The notes beneath the pieces are model-generated. The model was not told the origin of the DNA. It made no database searches and saw only the letters and a program-made list of their open reading frames with translations. Position numbers and translations under genes: made by a program. Positions 17,008 to 33,634 of a DNA stretch of 64,000 bases are shown one piece after another. Source of the DNA: Paraburkholderia panacisoli (lineage in GTDB: Bacteria > Pseudomonadota > Gammaproteobacteria > Burkholderiales > Burkholderiaceae); assembly GCF_008369935.1 (NCBI RefSeq), contig NZ_VTUZ01000001.1, positions 310,001 through 374,000 on the forward strand, given 5' to 3'. The stretch's first letter is position 1, and each line of letters starts with the position of its first letter.

Positions 17008-18141
17008 TCATTCGATCAGAAGCGAGGCCAGCACGCGCCGCCGCCAGAACTTGCGCAGGTCGCCGCGCGTGACGGTGAGCGTCACCGAGCCGGTGTCGCC
17101 GCACAGGGTCAGGCCGAGTTCGGCGAGCTGGCCGGATTGCAGGGCCGCCAGCGCCGGTTCGAACCAGTCGGTTTGCACGCTGGCGAACGCGTGGTTCCAG
17201 CGCGCCCAGTCCTGTTCGATGTAGGGCGCGGAGAACGGGTCGAGTTCGACCAGCGTGGTGTTAGTGTCGACGCTTGCGGCGAGTGCAGCGGATGAATTTC
17301 CATTTGTGTCGCTAGCACGGCTTGTCAATGCGGCCAGCGCCCCGAACGACGCCGGCGGCGCGCCGGTTTCGACGCCGGCGCTCATCGCGAGGCCGCGCGT
17401 CGCGGCGGCGTCGGACAACACGCGTGCGAACGGGCTGCGCACCGGTTGCGCCGCGCCTTGCGCGTGAAACCAGATCGAATTGACGGCCGGCAGCCCGCGC
17501 GCCTCGCGCGCTTCGTTGACCGGATGCTCGAACCACGCCATCTGCACTTCGTTCTGCAGCTTCATCCATGCGCGCGAACGCTCGCCGGAATGCGCTTCGT
17601 GCGGCAGCCAGATCTCGATGTTGCGGCCGCTCGCGCGCAACGGCGACGCGCCCGCCAGCGTGCCGAAGCCGTCGCCGGACAGATACCAGCGCGCGGGCTT
17701 CGGCGCCTCGATGCGCACGCCGAGTTCCTCGATCAGCGGGCGGGCGACCGCCAGCAGCGCGCGGGCTTCGTCGTCGGACAGTTCGAGCGACGCGGGATCG
17801 ATCAGCACCAGGTGATCGTGCGCGATGCGCACATGCACCGGCTGCACGCAGCCCCACGTCGCGCTGCCGGGCTCGCCGCCGTCGGCGCGCAGCATGTACG
17901 GGGCCAGCGGCGCTTCGTCGGCGGCCGCCGCGTCGCCCGGCAGCGCGCCGAACTGGCGGGCCACCCAGCGTTCGTGCGGCAGCGTGCGCTGAAAATCTTC
18001 GCCGACCACCCGTTCGACCAGCGTCGCGCGCGCGATCAGCCGGTCGAGGGCCGGGCTCTGGATGTTGTGAAGGGCGGTGGCGGCGTCCGCTGCGGCGGGC
18101 AGCGCGAAGGGCAGGAGCAGATGGAGACGGTTGACGGGCAT
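17008..18141 (-). CDS. RpfE-like protein of unknown function upstream of recJ
   Basis: The 377-residue product begins MPVNRLHLLLPFALPAAADA and has segments such as TWGCVQPVHVRIAHDHLVLI and WYLSGDGFGTLAGASPLRAS. The hydrophobic start looks like a strand-loop segment, not a signal peptide. Proteins of this type lie next to recJ in many beta- and gammaproteobacteria; in Xanthomonas the neighbour is called RpfE. Some databases label them phosphoglycerate-mutase-like, but I see no evidence for that activity. An ATG at 18153 would add four residues, but it overlaps TACAAT (18152-18157, minus strand), which looks like a -10 element, so I prefer 18141. Confidence 0.75.
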   Translation of the reverse strand: MPVNRLHLLLPFALPAAADAATALHNIQSPALDRLIARATLVERVVGEDFQRTLPHERWVARQFGALPGDAAAADEAPLAPYMLRADGGEPGSATWGCVQPVHVRIAHDHLVLIDPASLELSDDEARALLAVARPLIEELGVRIEAPKPARWYLSGDGFGTLAGASPLRASGRNIEIWLPHEAHSGERSRAWMKLQNEVQMAWFEHPVNEAREARGLPAVNSIWFHAQGAAQPVRSPFARVLSDAAATRGLAMSAGVETGAPPASFGALAALTSRASDTNGNSSAALAASVDTNTTLVELDPFSAPYIEQDWARWNHAFASVQTDWFEPALAALQSGQLAELGLTLCGDTGSVTLTVTRGDLRKFWRRRVLASLLIE

Positions 18142-18295
18142 GATGCTGCGCATTGTAGGGCAAAGAGTGCGAGTATTCCGACCACAAGCTTCCCGCTCGA
18201 CGACGCGCGGCGCGCCTGGCTCACCCGGCGGCTGCCGCGCAGGCGTCGCATCAGCCGCGCGCGGCGGCGCCGCGCACATCACGATGGAGACCGGC

Positions 18296-18541
18296 ATGTC
18301 GCGTGAACTCAAAACCGAGCGGGAACTGCTCGAACTGGTCGTGCAGGCGCTCGATGCGAACCCGGTCACGGCCGGCTGGATTCCGACCGGTTTCCACGAG
18401 ACCGTCGAGGACGAGGACGGCTGCAACTGGAACATCACCCATCTGCATCGCGACCGCAAGGATGCGGATGCGCGCGAGGCGGCGAGCAAGGCTTCGGCGG
18501 GGATCATTAACGAACTGCGCGGGCGATATAACCTGCGCTAG
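18296..18541 (+). CDS. Conserved small hypothetical protein
   Basis: The 81-residue protein (MSRELKTERELLELVVQALD and ITHLHRDRKDADAREAASKA) is polar, mixed alpha/beta and without membrane segments or a recognisable motif. GGAGA seven bases before the ATG decides the start; the frame is open further upstream but reads as low-complexity Ala/Arg/Gly. It is divergent from the rpfE-like gene. Similar short proteins are familiar from Burkholderia genomes, but the function is unknown. Confidence 0.65.
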   Translation: MSRELKTERELLELVVQALDANPVTAGWIPTGFHETVEDEDGCNWNITHLHRDRKDADAREAASKASAGIINELRGRYNLR

Positions 18542-19048
18542 CGGTGCGAATGCGGGATGCGGATCACCGAACGCCGGATGCCGAACGAAGGGCGCTCCGG
18601 CGACCCGACGACGACTGCGCTTCAAACCTGTCGCAGCAGATCGAACGTGGGCCCGAACGGCCAGCTTTTCCGCTAGCGGATCGGGCCCGACAGAGCACCG
18701 CCGGGCCTGCTTCCGCAGTTCTTTCCTGGACGGCCTTTGCGCGAGTCGGCGGCATTGTATGGCAAACTTCGCGCTTGATCGGCGGTGGCGCCGGCCGTTG
18801 CTGCGGTGACAACCCCGGCGGCGCGGCTCCTCCAGCGCACAGCGGATCGCAGCGGCGCGCGTCTTGCTGCCACACAACGCCACACAGTGCATCGGCACCG
18901 GAACCATCGGCGCCGCGGCGACACCAACGATCACGACGCTCGGGCCGCGCGACAGACGTTTCACCTCTTTCGCGCGCAGCACAAAGGTGAAGCGCAGCCG
19001 AACGGCTGGGCCGAACAACGCAGCCGAAGAACGCAGAAAAGGATTCGC
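18542..19048. other. Gene-free stretch upstream of lolC
   Basis: About 500 bases without a convincing gene. All frames open here are low-complexity Arg/Ala-rich or antisense extensions of lolC. It presumably holds the lolC promoter and leader. No clear sigma-70 pair or terminator was found. An inverted repeat GTGGGCCCGAAC/GATCGGGCCCGAC-like element occurs around 18648-18690, without a T-run. Confidence 0.4.
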
Positions 19049-20302
19049 TTGAAATTTCCCTACGAATGGCAGATTGGCTGGCGCTACACGCGCGCCGGCA
19101 AACGCACGACCGGCAACGGCTTCATTTCGTTCATCGCGCTGGTGTCGATGTCGGGCATCGCGCTCGGCGTCGCCGCACTGATCGTCGTGTTGTCGGTGAT
19201 GAACGGCTTTCAGAAAGAGGTGCGCGACCGGATGCTGTCGGTGCTCGCGCATGTCGAAATCTTTTCGCCGACCGGGTCGATGCCCGACTGGCAACTGACG
19301 GCCAAAGAGGCGCGCCAGAACAAGCAGGTGATCGGCGCGGCGCCGTATGTCGAAGCGCAGGCGCTGCTTACGCGCCAGGACGCCGTGAGCGGCGTCGCGC
19401 TGCGCGGCGTCGAGCCGACGCTCGAGCCGGAAGTGTCCGACATCAGCAAGGAAATGAAAGGCGGCAAGCTGACCGATCTCGTGCCGGGCGACTTCGGCAT
19501 CGTGCTGGGCGCGGACCTCGCAACCAATCTCGGCGTGCAGGTCAACGACAAGATCACGCTGGTCGCGCCCGAAGGCACGATCACGCCGGCAGGCATGCTG
19601 CCGCGCCTGAAGCAGTTCACGGTGGTGGGCATCTTCGAGTCGGGGCATTACGAGTACGACAGTACGCTCGCGCTGATCAACATCAAGGACGCGCAGGCGC
19701 TGTTCCGCCTGCCCGCGCCGACCGGCGTGCGGCTGCGTCTGACCGACATGCAGCGCGCGCCGGAAGTCGCGCATGAGCTGGCGCGCAGCCTGTCGGGGGA
19801 TCTGTACATCCGCGACTGGACGCAGCAGAACAAGACCTGGTTCTCGGCGGTGCAGATCGAAAAACGCATGATGTTCATCATCCTCACGCTGATCATCGCG
19901 GTGGCCGCCTTCAATCTCGTCTCGTCGCTGGTGATGACGGTGACCAACAAGCAGGCCGACATCGCGATCCTACGCACGCTCGGCGCGCAGCCCGGCTCGA
20001 TCATGAAGATCTTCGTCGTGCAGGGCGTGACGATCGGCTTCATCGGCACGGCGACCGGCGTCGCGCTCGGCTGCCTGATTGCGTGGAGCATTCCCTGGCT
20101 CGTGCCGATGATCGAGCATCTGCTCGGCGTGCAGTTCCTGCCGCCGTCGGTGTACTTCATCAGCGAACTGCCGTCGGAGCTGATTCCGGCCGACGTCGCG
20201 CGCATCGGCATCATCGCGTTCCTGATGTCGGCGGTGGCGACCCTTTACCCGAGCTGGCGCGGCGCGAAAGTCCGTCCGGCGGAGGCGCTGCGCTATGAAT
20301 GA
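19049..20302 (+). CDS. lolC: Lipoprotein-releasing ABC transporter permease LolC/LolE
   Basis: The 417-residue inner-membrane subunit extracts lipoproteins destined for the outer membrane and hands them to LolA. It starts, from a TTG after AAAAGGA, as [20 protein letters not shown]. The first helix is [20 protein letters not shown], a large periplasmic domain spans about residues 50-260, and three helices follow near the C-terminus ([20 protein letters not shown] onward). The TTG start is chosen because homologues begin exactly there; the frame further upstream is Arg-rich nonsense. It overlaps lolD by eight bases. Only one permease gene is present, so it probably forms a homodimer. Confidence 0.93.
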   Translation: MKFPYEWQIGWRYTRAGKRTTGNGFISFIALVSMSGIALGVAALIVVLSVMNGFQKEVRDRMLSVLAHVEIFSPTGSMPDWQLTAKEARQNKQVIGAAPYVEAQALLTRQDAVSGVALRGVEPTLEPEVSDISKEMKGGKLTDLVPGDFGIVLGADLATNLGVQVNDKITLVAPEGTITPAGMLPRLKQFTVVGIFESGHYEYDSTLALINIKDAQALFRLPAPTGVRLRLTDMQRAPEVAHELARSLSGDLYIRDWTQQNKTWFSAVQIEKRMMFIILTLIIAVAAFNLVSSLVMTVTNKQADIAILRTLGAQPGSIMKIFVVQGVTIGFIGTATGVALGCLIAWSIPWLVPMIEHLLGVQFLPPSVYFISELPSELIPADVARIGIIAFLMSAVATLYPSWRGAKVRPAEALRYE

Positions 20303-21038
20303 CCGTTCCGCTAACTTATCCATGCCCACTCAGGACACCGCGCAGCATCCGTACGTGCTCGAAGCCACCGGCATTTCCAAATCGTTCGTGCAGGGCGGTC
20401 TGAACGTGCAGGTGCTCAACAATACGCAACTGAACGTGCGGCGCGGCGAGAAGCTGGCGATCGTCGGCGCGTCGGGCTCCGGCAAGAGCACGCTGCTGCA
20501 CGTGCTCGGCGGCCTCGACGATCCGAGCGCCGGTCATGTGTCGGTAATGGGCAAGCCGTTCACGCAGCTCTCCGAGCGCGAACGCAACGACTTGCGCAAT
20601 CGCGCGCTCGGTTTCGTCTACCAGTTCCATCATCTGCTGCCGGAGTTTTCCGCGCTCGACAACGTCGCGATGCCGCTGCGGATTCGCCGCATGACGACCG
20701 AAGCCGCGCGTCGCGAAGCGCTCCAGGTGCTGGAGCGGGTCGGCATGGGGCATCGCGCGAAACATCGTCCGGGTGAGCTTTCGGGTGGCGAGCGTCAGCG
20801 CGTGGCGATCGCGCGGGCACTGGTCACGAGGCCCGCCTGCGTGCTCGCCGACGAACCCACCGGCAACCTCGACGGCGGCACCGCCGATACCGTGTTCAAC
20901 TTGATGCTCGAACTGTCGCAAACGCTGGAAACGAGTTTCGTGATCGTCACGCACGACCCGGAACTGGCCGGCCGCTGCGACCGCATCATGCGGCTGCGCG
21001 ACGGCGTGCTGTACGAAGAGCCGCCGGTGCCGGTCTGA
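20295..21038 (+). CDS. lolD: Lipoprotein-releasing ABC transporter ATPase LolD
   Basis: The 247-residue ATPase powers LolC/E. Walker A (GASGSGKST), the signature motif ([15 protein letters not shown]) and Walker B ([12 protein letters not shown]) are all intact. The LolD family hallmark [20 protein letters not shown] is present in the Q-loop region. The start codon lies inside the end of lolC, implying translational coupling. An internal ATG at 20322 is an alternative start. Confidence 0.95.
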   Translation: MNDRSANLSMPTQDTAQHPYVLEATGISKSFVQGGLNVQVLNNTQLNVRRGEKLAIVGASGSGKSTLLHVLGGLDDPSAGHVSVMGKPFTQLSERERNDLRNRALGFVYQFHHLLPEFSALDNVAMPLRIRRMTTEAARREALQVLERVGMGHRAKHRPGELSGGERQRVAIARALVTRPACVLADEPTGNLDGGTADTVFNLMLELSQTLETSFVIVTHDPELAGRCDRIMRLRDGVLYEEPPVPV

Positions 21039-21098
21039 CGGCACGCCGCCGCGAGTCGCTTACCGCGAGCCGGCGCCACTGGTTTCACGAGATACCTC

Positions 21099-21887
21099 AT
21101 GTGGATCGATACGCACTGCCATCTCGACGCCGCGGAATTCGACGCCGACCGTGACGTGGTCGCGGCGGCGGCGCGCAGTGCGGGCGTCGCCCGGATCGTG
21201 ATTCCGGCGATCGGCCGGCGGAATTTTGCAGCGGTGCGCGAGCTTGCGCACCGGGTCGACGGCGGCGCGTATGCGCTCGGAATTCATCCACTCTTCACGC
21301 CGGGCGCCGACGAGCGGGATCTCGACCTGCTGCGCATCGAGATCGAGGCGAGTCTCGACGATCCGCGGTTCGTCGGCATCGGCGAGATCGGGCTCGATTA
21401 TTTCGTCGACGGCCTCGACGATGCGCGCCAGCAATTCTTCTACAACGGTCAACTGCAGCTCGCGCGCGAATTCGACCTGCCGGTGATCTGCCATGTGCGC
21501 AAATCGCAGGATCAGGTGATCAAGGGACTGCGGCGGCATCAGATCCATCGCGGCATCGCGCACGCGTTCAACGGTAGTTTCCAGCAGGCTCAGGCCTACA
21601 TCGATCAGGGCATGCATCTGGGCTTCGGCGGCAACCTGACGTTCGAGCGCGCACGGCAAATCCGTCGCCTTGCCGAGCAGTTGCCGTTCGACGCACTGGT
21701 CGTCGAAACCGATGCGCCGGACATCGCCCCTTCGTGGATGTACAAGCAGCGCAACTCGCCGGAGCAGATCCCGGGCATCGGCGCAGGCCTCGCGCAACTG
21801 CGCGGCATGAGCGCCGACGAAACCGCCCTAGGCACAACGGCTAACGCGCTCGCCGCGCTGCCTCGGCTCGCACTTTCCTCTGCATAA
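21099..21887 (+). CDS. TatD-family metal-dependent hydrolase (putative DNase)
   Basis: The 262-residue TIM-barrel hydrolase begins MWIDTHCHLDAAEFDADRD with the metal-binding HxH. It continues with GEIGLDYFVDG, VICHVRKSQDQV, HAFNGSFQQAQ and VETDAPDIAPSW, the successive metal and active-site motifs of TatD. Family members are Mg-dependent 3'-5' exonucleases involved in DNA repair or in deacylation of misformed products. It lies 60 bases after lolD and probably belongs to the same transcript. Confidence 0.92.
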   Translation: MWIDTHCHLDAAEFDADRDVVAAAARSAGVARIVIPAIGRRNFAAVRELAHRVDGGAYALGIHPLFTPGADERDLDLLRIEIEASLDDPRFVGIGEIGLDYFVDGLDDARQQFFYNGQLQLAREFDLPVICHVRKSQDQVIKGLRRHQIHRGIAHAFNGSFQQAQAYIDQGMHLGFGGNLTFERARQIRRLAEQLPFDALVVETDAPDIAPSWMYKQRNSPEQIPGIGAGLAQLRGMSADETALGTTANALAALPRLALSSA

Positions 21888-21999
21888 TCGAACTCGTTGG
21901 TCTGAGTGGTTCGCGCCGGGCGATACCCACGCCCGGCGGGCTCGCTGACGCCTGTTCGCCGGGTGCTGTGTCGTTTGGCGTTTGCTGGACGGAAGGCGA

Positions 22000-25236
<3,237 letters not shown>

Positions 25237-25389
25237 CGGCTCGACGAGTGGATCGCCGCCTGTACATGCAGCACGCAGAAGAACCGCGCCGCCGCGCCGC
25301 AGTGGCTGCAAGAGGGCATGTGCGAAGCACTCACGAAAAAACACTCGCGAAAAAGCGCGCGCAAAAAATCAGAACGGAGATAGCCGCAC

Positions 25390-26193
25390 TTGAAGAACAT
25401 CATTCATTTTTCGCATGCCAACGGCTTCCCAGCGTCGACCTACCGGACCATCTTCGCCGAACTCGCCGACGACTACGATCTGCGCTCGATCGAGCGGATC
25501 GGCCACGACGTCCGTTTCCCGGTGACCCAGGACTGGCCGCATCTGGTCGAACAGCTACTCGAGGACATCGGCCGCGCTTACGAGCACCCGGTCTGGCTGG
25601 TCGGGCATTCGCTCGGCGGTTATTTGTCGCTGATGGCCGCGCTGAAAAAGCCGCAATGGGTGAGGGGCGTGGTGATGCTCGATTCGCCGGTGATCGCCGG
25701 CTGGCGCAGCAGCATGCTGCGCGTGTCGCAATGGACCGGGCTCGATGAGCGCCTCTCGCCCGCGGCCGCCACGCGCACGCGCCGCACGCGCTGGGCGAGC
25801 CGCGACGAAGCGTGGCGCCACTTTTACTCGAAGCCGGCGTTCGCGCGCTGGGACGAGCGCATGCTGTCCGACTACATTGACTTCGGCATTCCGCAGACTT
25901 CGCCCGACGGCGGCCGCTCGCTCGCCTTCGATCGCCGCATCGAATATCAGATCTACAGGACTCTGCCGCACACGCTCGGCGCGCGGCTCGCGCGCGGCGC
26001 GCCAGTGCCGGTCGGGTTCATCGCCGGCACGCGCTCGAAGGAAATCCGCCAGGCCGGACTCGACGCCACCCGCCGCGCCACCGGCGGTCATGTGGAATGG
26101 ATCGAGGGCAGCCATCTTTATCCGATGGAAAGGCCACTCGAAACCGCGCGCGCGGTGCAGCGGATGTTGCATGAACTGGAGCGGCGCGCTTGA
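25390..26193 (+). CDS. Alpha/beta-fold hydrolase
   Basis: The 267-residue protein has an alpha/beta-hydrolase fold: HFSHANGFPASTYR near the N-terminus (oxyanion region), the nucleophile elbow GHSLGG near residue 76, and a late histidine in EGSHLYPMERPLE (about 244). The substrate cannot be told. It starts from a TTG (MKNIIHFSHANGFPAS), with GGAGATAG upstream as ribosome site. It lies 153 bases after comEC. Confidence 0.85.
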   Translation: MKNIIHFSHANGFPASTYRTIFAELADDYDLRSIERIGHDVRFPVTQDWPHLVEQLLEDIGRAYEHPVWLVGHSLGGYLSLMAALKKPQWVRGVVMLDSPVIAGWRSSMLRVSQWTGLDERLSPAAATRTRRTRWASRDEAWRHFYSKPAFARWDERMLSDYIDFGIPQTSPDGGRSLAFDRRIEYQIYRTLPHTLGARLARGAPVPVGFIAGTRSKEIRQAGLDATRRATGGHVEWIEGSHLYPMERPLETARAVQRMLHELERRA

Positions 26194-29017
<2,824 letters not shown>

Positions 29018-29176
29018 TTCAGGCGTTCGCCGCGTTTCACGGTTGGCTTGCATAGTGGGCACCGTCAGTGGCGTGCGGCGAATGCACGCAATGGTCGTCG
29101 AACGTATCGGCGCGCGAGTTGTCTGTCGGGGAGACCGGTGCGCTGCATGGGACCGAAGTAAGCGCTAAAGCGCTAA

Positions 29177-30529
<1,353 letters not shown>

Positions 30530-30595
30530 GGCCATTTGTGGCCATGTTGCTGGCGCTGACCGATGAGCCGGTCATCCTTCGTTTCTGATTGACCT

Positions 30596-30624
30596 CGCCG
30601 CCCTGCGTATAGCGCAGGGCGGCG
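30596..30624 (+). terminator. Strong hairpin between eno and ftsB
   Basis: CGCCGCCCTGCG (30596-30607) pairs perfectly with CGCAGGGCGGCG (30613-30624) around TATAG. Only a mixed T-rich stretch (CGTATTTATTG) follows, so it is a weak terminator or an mRNA stabiliser for eno. ftsB begins 22 bases later. Confidence 0.55.
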
Positions 30625-30645
30625 CGTATTTATTGTGCTTACTTC

Positions 30646-31077
30646 ATGCGGCTTGTCACTGCTGTCCTGATCGTTCTGCTGGTATTGATCCAGTACCCGC
30701 TCTGGTGGGGCCATGGCGGCTGGTTGCGCGTGCACGAATTGCAGCAGCAACTGGCGCAGCAGCTGCAGAAGAATGCCGATGCGAAGCTGCGCAACGAGCG
30801 TATTCAGGGCGAAGTCCAGGACTTGCAGAACGGCACCGCCGCTGTCGAAGAGCGGGCGCGCTACGAAATGGGCATGGTGAAGGACGGCGAAGTGTTCGTG
30901 CAGTTCGTCTCGCCGAATGCGCCGTTGCCGAACGCGAACACGCCTTCGGCGACTACCTCCACGCGTGGCGAGGTGTCGGCAGCGCCGTTGCATGTGGTGC
31001 CGAATCCGGAGTCGCGTGCGAAGCCGGATCGCAAGCATGGCGGGAAGGTGGCCAAGGAGAAGAAGGCCACGCATTGA
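30646..31077 (+). CDS. ftsB: Cell division protein FtsB
   Basis: The 143-residue protein has one N-terminal membrane helix ([20 protein letters not shown]), then a periplasmic coiled coil ([20 protein letters not shown]) and the conserved end of the FtsB core ([20 protein letters not shown]). It joins FtsL and FtsQ in the divisome. After residue 95 comes a 45-residue Pro/Ser/Lys-rich tail (ending [12 protein letters not shown]) not found in short enterobacterial FtsB. Position directly after eno supports the call. Confidence 0.93.
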   Translation: MRLVTAVLIVLLVLIQYPLWWGHGGWLRVHELQQQLAQQLQKNADAKLRNERIQGEVQDLQNGTAAVEERARYEMGMVKDGEVFVQFVSPNAPLPNANTPSATTSTRGEVSAAPLHVVPNPESRAKPDRKHGGKVAKEKKATH

Positions 31078-31115
31078 GGTTCGCCGGTTGGCGTTGGCTT
31101 GGTAAGAAGGATGCA

Positions 31116-31151
31116 AAAAAGGCGCGGTTCATTTCTGAACCGCGCCTTTTT
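31116..31151. terminator. Bidirectional intrinsic terminator
   Basis: AAAAAGGCGCGGTTC (31116-31130) pairs perfectly with GAACCGCGCCTTTTT (31137-31151). A and T runs on both sides let it serve ftsB on the plus strand and the convergent lipoprotein gene on the minus strand. Confidence 0.9.
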
Positions 31152-31195
31152 CTTTGCGCTTGCGTTGAAGCCGATGCCGGGACTATCAGTCCCAA

Positions 31196-31576
31196 CTACC
31201 AGCCCCAGTTCGGCCCGAAGCCTACGCCGATACCCGTCCCCCAGCCGCGCCCCCAGCCGCCGGTGGAGTAGCTGCCAAACACGCGGACGGGCGGCGAATA
31301 GTAACGCGACCATGCCTGCGCGGCGTTTTCGGCGGCAATGGTCTGATCCTGCTCGAACATCACCTGGCGGTCGATCGCGTCGTAGCGTGCGCGCTCTTCG
31401 GGTGTCAACGAAGGAGCGGTATTGGCCATGCCCGATTGATCGGCTGGCAGGCGGCTCAAGATTTGCGAGGGACCCGGTGGGTTCATCGCGCAACCGGTCA
31501 GCGCCGCGCTTCCCGCGACGACAGCCAGCAAGGTAAGCGTGCGCGCGTTGCGTAGCAGCGAAGCAGGGCGTGTCAT
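31196..31576 (-). CDS. Small putative lipoprotein
   Basis: The 126-residue product begins MTRPASLLRNARTLTLLAVV and has the lipobox ALTGC (cysteine about residue 29). The mature part contains a charged helix (TPEERARYDAIDRQVMFEQD) and a Gly/Trp-rich end (STGGWGRGWGTGIGVGFG). No known domain is recognised. Gly/Trp-rich tails of this sort occur in several Burkholderia envelope proteins of unknown role. Confidence 0.8.
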   Translation of the reverse strand: MTRPASLLRNARTLTLLAVVAGSAALTGCAMNPPGPSQILSRLPADQSGMANTAPSLTPEERARYDAIDRQVMFEQDQTIAAENAAQAWSRYYSPPVRVFGSYSTGGWGRGWGTGIGVGFGPNWGW

Positions 31577-31780
31577 GTTCGAACTCCATCGGTCGGACGC
31601 CTAAGCAAAATGTGCGCGGCGTGCAATGCCAATGATTCAACGCAATGATCGAAGATACTGCGCCGCCCGGGCCGTGAAGACAATGGGCGGCGCGGTAGTG
31701 ACAGCCGTCGTGCCAGCGCGCTGGAACGCCGTTCAGCGGGCGTCGCGCCCGCCCCAGCGCAAGCCCGTCTCAGTGCAGCT

Positions 31781-32731
31781 TCAATGCCGCTGCTCGGCCG
31801 CGGGCGTCACGCCTTGTGAGAGTGCATGGGCGACGAAAAGTTGCGCCACGTCGACCGGATCGAATTCATACCGTTGATTGCAGAACTCGCAATGGATCTC
31901 GACGTGGCCGCGTTCTTCGATCACGCCGTCCACTTCGTCGCGGCCGAGCATCTTCAGCATGCCGCCGACTTTTTCGCGCGAGCACGTGCACTCGAAACGC
32001 GCGGTGGCCGGTTCGAAATGCTGCACGTTCTCCTGCCAGAACAGGCGACGGAAAACCGTTTCCGGTTCTTCCTTCAACAACTCCTCTTGCGACAGCGTGC
32101 CGCCCAGCGTGCAGACGCGCTCCCACGTATCCGCGTCCAGCTCGCCCGGATGCGGAACGATCCCGCCGTCGCCCGGCAGCTTCTGCAGCAGCATGCCGAC
32201 TGCACGCTCGGTGTTCGCCGCGAGCCACAGGCGCGTGTCGAGCTGCTCCGAGTGATGCATGTAGTGTTCGAGCACTTCGGCCATCGACCCGAGCGGGCCA
32301 TCCACGCCCGACAGCGGCACGATGCTTTGATACGGCTGCTGGCCGGGCTGCTTGTCGGCCGGGTCGAGCGTGATCACGCAGCGGCCGTGGCCGCTCGCGT
32401 TCAACAGCTCGACCATCGAGGTCGTGTCGTCGATCGTGTTGTCCGCGTTGCCGGACAGCTTGGCGGTGGCGCGCATCGATAGATCGGAGCCGCACTGGAC
32501 CACCAGCATCTTGATCGGGCCGTCGCCGAAAATCTGCATGACGAGCGTGCCGTCGAACTTGAGGTTCGCCGACAACAGCGCGCACGCGGCCATCATTTCG
32601 CCCAGAATCGTCCGCACAGGCGCCGGATAATCACGCCGCGTCAGCACTTCCTGCCACGTATTGCGCAGCGAAACGATCTCGCCGCGCACCGGCGCCGCGC
32701 TGAACATGAATTTTTGCAACTGGTCGCTCAC
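31781..32731 (-). CDS. hslO: Redox-activated chaperone Hsp33
   Basis: The 316-residue protein is a zinc-bound holdase that unfolds into an active chaperone under oxidative stress. The C-terminal redox switch has C-x-C (FECTCSREK) and C-x2-C (IHCEFCNQRY) with 30 residues between. The N-terminal domain (ALLSANLKFDGTLVMQIFGD) is typical. I use the GTG at 32729-32731 (MSDQLQKFMFSAAPVRGE), preceded by GAGGAAAA; an ATG 13 codons upstream lacks a ribosome site. It follows the carbonic-anhydrase-like gene after 63 bases. Confidence 0.95.
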   Translation of the reverse strand: MSDQLQKFMFSAAPVRGEIVSLRNTWQEVLTRRDYPAPVRTILGEMMAACALLSANLKFDGTLVMQIFGDGPIKMLVVQCGSDLSMRATAKLSGNADNTIDDTTSMVELLNASGHGRCVITLDPADKQPGQQPYQSIVPLSGVDGPLGSMAEVLEHYMHHSEQLDTRLWLAANTERAVGMLLQKLPGDGGIVPHPGELDADTWERVCTLGGTLSQEELLKEEPETVFRRLFWQENVQHFEPATARFECTCSREKVGGMLKMLGRDEVDGVIEERGHVEIHCEFCNQRYEFDPVDVAQLFVAHALSQGVTPAAEQRH

Positions 32732-32794
32732 AACTTTTCCTCGGTGGAATGGCGCGGCGTCATGCCGCACCGTGCGCGCCGCGCGCGCCGGCTT

Positions 32795-33319
32795 CTAGCC
32801 GATGCGTACGAGCTGCGCCTTGAAAAACTCGCGGCGCTCGGCATAGCTTGCCGCGCCGCGCTGCATATTGGCGATATCCGTCTCGGTCAGTTCGCGCACC
32901 ACCTTGGCGGGCGCGCCGAGAATCAGCGAATTGTCGGGAAACACCTTGCCTTCGGTGACGATGGCGCCCGCTCCGACCAGACAGTTGCGGCCGATTACCG
33001 CGCCATTCAAGACCACGGCCTGAATTCCGATCAGCGAGCCTTCCTTGATCGTGCAGCCATGCAGCATGACCTGATGGCCGACCGTCACGTTGGACTCGAT
33101 CGTCAGCGGAAAGCCGGGGTCGGTGTGCAGCACGGCGTTTTCCTGCACGTTGCTGCCGGTGCCGATCGTGATCGGCTCGTTGTCGCCGCGGATCGTCGCG
33201 CCGAACCAGACGCTCGCGTTTTCCTCGAGCGTCACGTTGCCGACGATGTTCGCAGAATCGGCAACGAACACGCTTTCATGGATGGTCGGGGCGGCTTCGC
33301 CAAGCTTGTAAATCGTCAC
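32795..33319 (-). CDS. Gamma-carbonic-anhydrase family hexapeptide-repeat protein
   Basis: The 174-residue left-handed beta-helix protein has hexapeptide repeats (VGNVTLEENASVWFGATIRG). The three metal-site histidines are in ENAVLHTDPG, VTVGHQVMLHGC. Members bind zinc or iron; some hydrate CO2, many (YrdA/PaaY type) have thioesterase or unknown roles. The GTG at 33317-33319 follows GAGGAG and gives the usual N-terminus (MTIYKLGEAAPTIHESVFVA). Probably cotranscribed with hslO. Confidence 0.9.
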   Translation of the reverse strand: MTIYKLGEAAPTIHESVFVADSANIVGNVTLEENASVWFGATIRGDNEPITIGTGSNVQENAVLHTDPGFPLTIESNVTVGHQVMLHGCTIKEGSLIGIQAVVLNGAVIGRNCLVGAGAIVTEGKVFPDNSLILGAPAKVVRELTETDIANMQRGAASYAERREFFKAQLVRIG

Positions 33320-33634
33320 AGTGTCTCCTCTTGATCCGCTTGAGCGGTTAAGGCGCATGCGGGGTGGGGCAGTGAGCTGTCCGCCGCGTGCTGCCTGACC
33401 GGGGTGTCCCGCATAGCCGGCGCGACGGGCGCGCCGGACGGTCGAATCGGGTATTGTAAACGTTTGTGTGCTTGGGCCGCCTCGCGCGGCTGCGGGAACC
33501 TTCGCCAGACCGTCGTTCGGGCTGGCGGGCCGATTGCGCCGTCGCCCGTCCCGTCTCGTGATCTTTCTTTTGCCGCGTAGGCGATCGCGTCCTTCGCGGC
33601 TTTCTTCGCTGCTTCCTTTGCCGATCCGCTTGCC
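33320..33634. promoter_or_regulatory. Divergent intergenic region
   Basis: About 315 bases between the carbonic-anhydrase-like gene and the DUF455 gene. The minus strand carries TACAAT (33453-33458), a -10 candidate for the leftward genes, in the only AT-richer patch (TATTGTAAACGTTTGTG). No gene or terminator is seen. The minus-strand frame here is a Lys/Ala-rich shadow. Confidence 0.4.

Noticed and set aside
18785..19048. N-terminal extension of lolC up to an ATG at 18785
   Set aside because: The extension is Arg/Ala-rich low complexity, unlike the membrane subunit; TTG at 19049 gives the family N-terminus and has a ribosome site.
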